NCBI GenBank assembly: GCA_031284195.1
Contig: JAITAI010000012.1
Location: 1-7,220 of the forward strand
Source: Treponema sp.
GTDB lineage: Bacteria > Spirochaetota > Spirochaetia > Treponematales > Breznakiellaceae
Direction: 5' to 3'
DNA length: 7,220 nt
Part shown: positions 5,980-7,220 of the stretch, one piece after another
Layout of the letters: each line of letters starts with the position of its first letter
How positions within the stretch are numbered: the stretch's first letter is position 1
The notes under the pieces: generated by a model
The model's input: the letters and a program-made list of their open reading frames with translations, nothing else
Told to the model about the DNA's origin: nothing
Database searches by the model: none
Program-made: the position numbers and the translations under genes

Positions 5980-6870
5980 ATGGATTATAATATATTTATG
6001 ATTTTTGCTGAAAAATTGTATAAAACACTACCGGCTGGAATAATTGAAAAACTACAACCGAAAATTATGTCCGTCGTATCGCGGAGACTGCATACGGTTG
6101 AAAAAAGTATAAATTATATCGACATAAATGTTGTGGATCATTGTAACTTAAAATGTAAATACTGCGCTAACTTCTGTCCTTTGGTTAATGAAAAGTTTCT
6201 TGATGTCGCGGAATTTGATAAAGACTGTGAACGGTTATCATCTTTGTCAAATGGAAAAATCAAGACGATCCGGCTATTGGGAGGCGAACCGCTCCTGCAC
6301 CCATCGCTGATTGAAATCATGGCTGTTACACGTAAACATTTTCCTTTGTCAGGAATAGACCTTGTAACAAATGGCATAGTATTGCTCAAAATGCCAATGG
6401 CGTTTTGGACGCAGTGCAACCAGAGCGTCGTTAGAGTGGCAATTAGCCATTATCCTATACATTTAAATTATACAAAAATAAAATCTATAGCGAAAGAATA
6501 CGGGGTAAAAACAGAATACGGGAAAAAGCCGAGAGGGATGTATAAATGGTTACTTGATATAAACGGTTGCCAAGATATAAAAGAAAGTCATTCTTATTGT
6601 ATCCGGGCGGCTCAATGCGCCGTATTACAAGAAGGGAAGATATATGCTTGTTCATTACCGCCATGGATCAGGTATTTCAATGACTATTTTGGGAAAGACT
6701 TAAAAGTAAACGGATTTGATTATATAGACATATATAAGGTAAAAAAGTTTGAGGAGATTTTGGAATTTATGGGGAAGCCGATACCCTTTTGCAGGTATTG
6801 TAATACAAAAGAAATAGTATATAGCAACGCATGGGAAATATCAAAAAAGGAAATAACTGAATGGATATGA
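5980..6870 (+). CDS. Radical SAM enzyme with C-terminal SPASM-like cysteines
   Basis: This 296-residue enzyme should bind a [4Fe-4S] cluster through Cys55, Cys59 and Cys62 (the CxxxCxxC of HCNLKCKYC) and cleave S-adenosylmethionine to start radical chemistry. The SAM-binding GGEP motif is at 101-104 (RLLGGEPLLHP), and LVTNG (128-132) is the usual later strand. Downstream Cys207, Cys213 and Cys224 (in CAVLQEGKIYACS) with Cys271 and Cys274 (FCRYC) look like an auxiliary-cluster (SPASM-type) region. Cys66 in ANFCP is an extra cysteine, where I recall Ser being more usual. The overall pattern matches a broad group of radical SAM proteins seen near surface polysaccharide genes. The substrate is unknown and no glycosyltransferase is visible here. 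Two sampled 60-base lines have about 35-42% G+C against about 60% in the ABC permease, suggesting transfer. Start ATG 5980 was chosen for its AAGGAGG. No signal peptide belongs to this start. The open frame extends upstream through a lipobox. Confidence 0.92.
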   Translation: MDYNIFMIFAEKLYKTLPAGIIEKLQPKIMSVVSRRLHTVEKSINYIDINVVDHCNLKCKYCANFCPLVNEKFLDVAEFDKDCERLSSLSNGKIKTIRLLGGEPLLHPSLIEIMAVTRKHFPLSGIDLVTNGIVLLKMPMAFWTQCNQSVVRVAISHYPIHLNYTKIKSIAKEYGVKTEYGKKPRGMYKWLLDINGCQDIKESHSYCIRAAQCAVLQEGKIYACSLPPWIRYFNDYFGKDLKVNGFDYIDIYKVKKFEEILEFMGKPIPFCRYCNTKEIVYSNAWEISKKEITEWI

Positions 6871-6884
6871 TAAAAACATGGCGC

Positions 6885-7070
6885 TGTACATAACAGGACC
6901 GGTTACGCTTCGGGGCTAAAGCCCCTCTGCCTCCACAACGGTTCTGGTTTCCACTACGCTTCACTCCCACGCCGTTGCTCCGGCACATTTTGCCAGCCCT
7001 AGTCTTTGCCGCGCAAAGCCCTATTCGGGCTGCAAAAACGTCGCCAACAGTCGGAACATTACATGGTACA
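6885..7070. other. GC-rich structured tail after the radical SAM gene, attC-like or RNA element
   Basis: No gene is apparent. Near the left end is TGTACATAAC (6885-6894), and the right end carries GTACA (7066-7070), giving weak terminal inverted repeats. Inside are GGGGC/GCCCC (6912-6925), CAACGG/CCGTTG (6936-6941 with 6972-6977), and an 11-bp stem. In that stem TTTTGC, one unpaired C (6994), then AGCCC (6988-6999) pair with GGGCTGCAAAA (7027-7037). Its loop holds CTTTGC/GCAAAG (7004-7018). A second AGCCC (7017-7021) can pair with the same GGGCT, giving an alternative fold. A long stem with an extrahelical base, placed just after a short gene, resembles an integron attC, but the GTTRRRY box expected at the right end is not present. 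Other readings are a MITE-like repeat or a structured 3' UTR. Confidence 0.4.
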
Positions 7071-7096
7071 AAACCCCGGTATGGGATGGGGCTTTT
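7070..7096. terminator. Bidirectional intrinsic terminator
   Basis: AAAACCCC (7070-7077) and GGGG, C, TTTT (7088-7096) form a stem with a 10-nt loop and one bulged C. It has a T4 run downstream on both strands. It lies between the plus-strand radical SAM segment and a convergent minus-strand gene ending at 7115, exactly where a shared terminator is expected. Confidence 0.65.
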
Positions 7097-7105
7097 CTAT
7101 CCACC

Positions 7106-7125
7106 GAAGCCGGGTCATCGGCTTT
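7106..7125. repeat. Hairpin over the stop codon of the right-edge gene
   Basis: AAGCCG (7107-7112) and CGGCTT (7119-7124) form a 6-bp stem with the loop GGTCAT, extended by a G-T pair. The loop contains the TGA (7115-7117) of the minus-strand gene. It may assist termination together with the stem at 7070-7096. Confidence 0.4.
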
Positions 7126-7220
7126 CTGCTTGGAGAACCTTTAAAATCCTGCGTTCCACGTAAGCCTGGGCCGGGGAGGAGTATTCCCGATCTTCCGGGG
7201 GAAAGCTGACCGTTTCATCA
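7115..7220 (-). CDS. C-terminal end of an unidentified protein (runs off the right edge)
   Basis: On the minus strand an open frame enters from the window edge and gives 34 residues before TGA at 7117-7115. The visible sequence starts DETVSFPPEDREYSS and ends AYVERRILKVLQAESR, with a charged, protein-like composition and a plausible C-terminal amphipathic helix. A hairpin over the stop and an intrinsic terminator within about 20 nt fit the 3' end of a real gene. The family cannot be named from so short a tail. The other two minus-strand frames here are less protein-like: one stops after 25 codons and the other is rich in Pro, Gly and Arg. Confidence 0.55.
   Translation of the reverse strand, partial: DETVSFPPEDREYSSPAQAYVERRILKVLQAESR

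Noticed and set aside
6885..7070. Confident integron attC annotation
   Set aside because: The paired RYYYAAC and GTTRRRY boxes cannot both be found, no integrase or second cassette is visible, and the upstream boundary lacks a matching site. Kept only as a hypothesis.
6975..7209. Overlapping plus-strand open frames of 62 and 67 codons
   Set aside because: They run through hairpins, the terminator and the antisense of the right-edge gene, and lack RBS and protein-like composition.

Overview
The window looks like spirochaete DNA, most likely a Treponema of the gut or termite-gut type. The reasons are a DUF4469-family protein whose opening residues (MAIINPVNEVLHRIRV) match, from memory, Treponema members of that family, a lipoprotein leader beginning MANKKFWL, and moderate to high GC in most genes. 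The genus call is inferred from remembered protein families; no search was run.

Left half (1-4118, minus strand): a two-gene ABC transporter operon. A LolD/MacB-type ATPase (4118 to 3378) overlaps by 7 nt a 1082-residue FtsX-type permease (3384 to 136). The permease carries a long periplasmic coiled coil between its first and second membrane segments. The operon ends at a strong hairpin (91-126) that has no U-tract. Together they would form a mechanically coupled envelope transporter or extruder of unknown substrate.

Middle (4119-5064): about 950 nt with no convincing gene. It holds divergent promoter candidates, an 11-bp direct repeat pair, several inverted repeats and a C8 homopolymer just after a promoter-like sequence. 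It is followed by a shortened DUF4469 gene (5065-5613). The last ~15 codons of that gene lie inside a tandem array of ~23-bp units (5565-5657), each of which can form a small hairpin with a purine-purine-TAA loop. The array runs into further hairpins up to 5812.

Right part (5826-7220): a lipoprotein start with a good ribosome binding site is frameshifted after 8 codons. Its lipobox frame then runs without a stop into an AT-rich radical SAM enzyme gene (own RBS, start 5980, end 6870). After this comes a ~185-nt GC-rich, highly self-complementary tail (6885-7070) with some resemblance to an integron attC or other structured element. A bidirectional intrinsic terminator (7070-7096) separates it from a convergent minus-strand gene, of which only the last 34 codons are visible (stop at 7115).

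The right half reads as an accessory region: a degraded DUF4469 copy, a broken lipoprotein leader, repeat arrays and a compositionally foreign radical SAM gene sit together. The most unusual signals are the covarying 23-bp hairpin array and the radical SAM gene with its palindromic tail.
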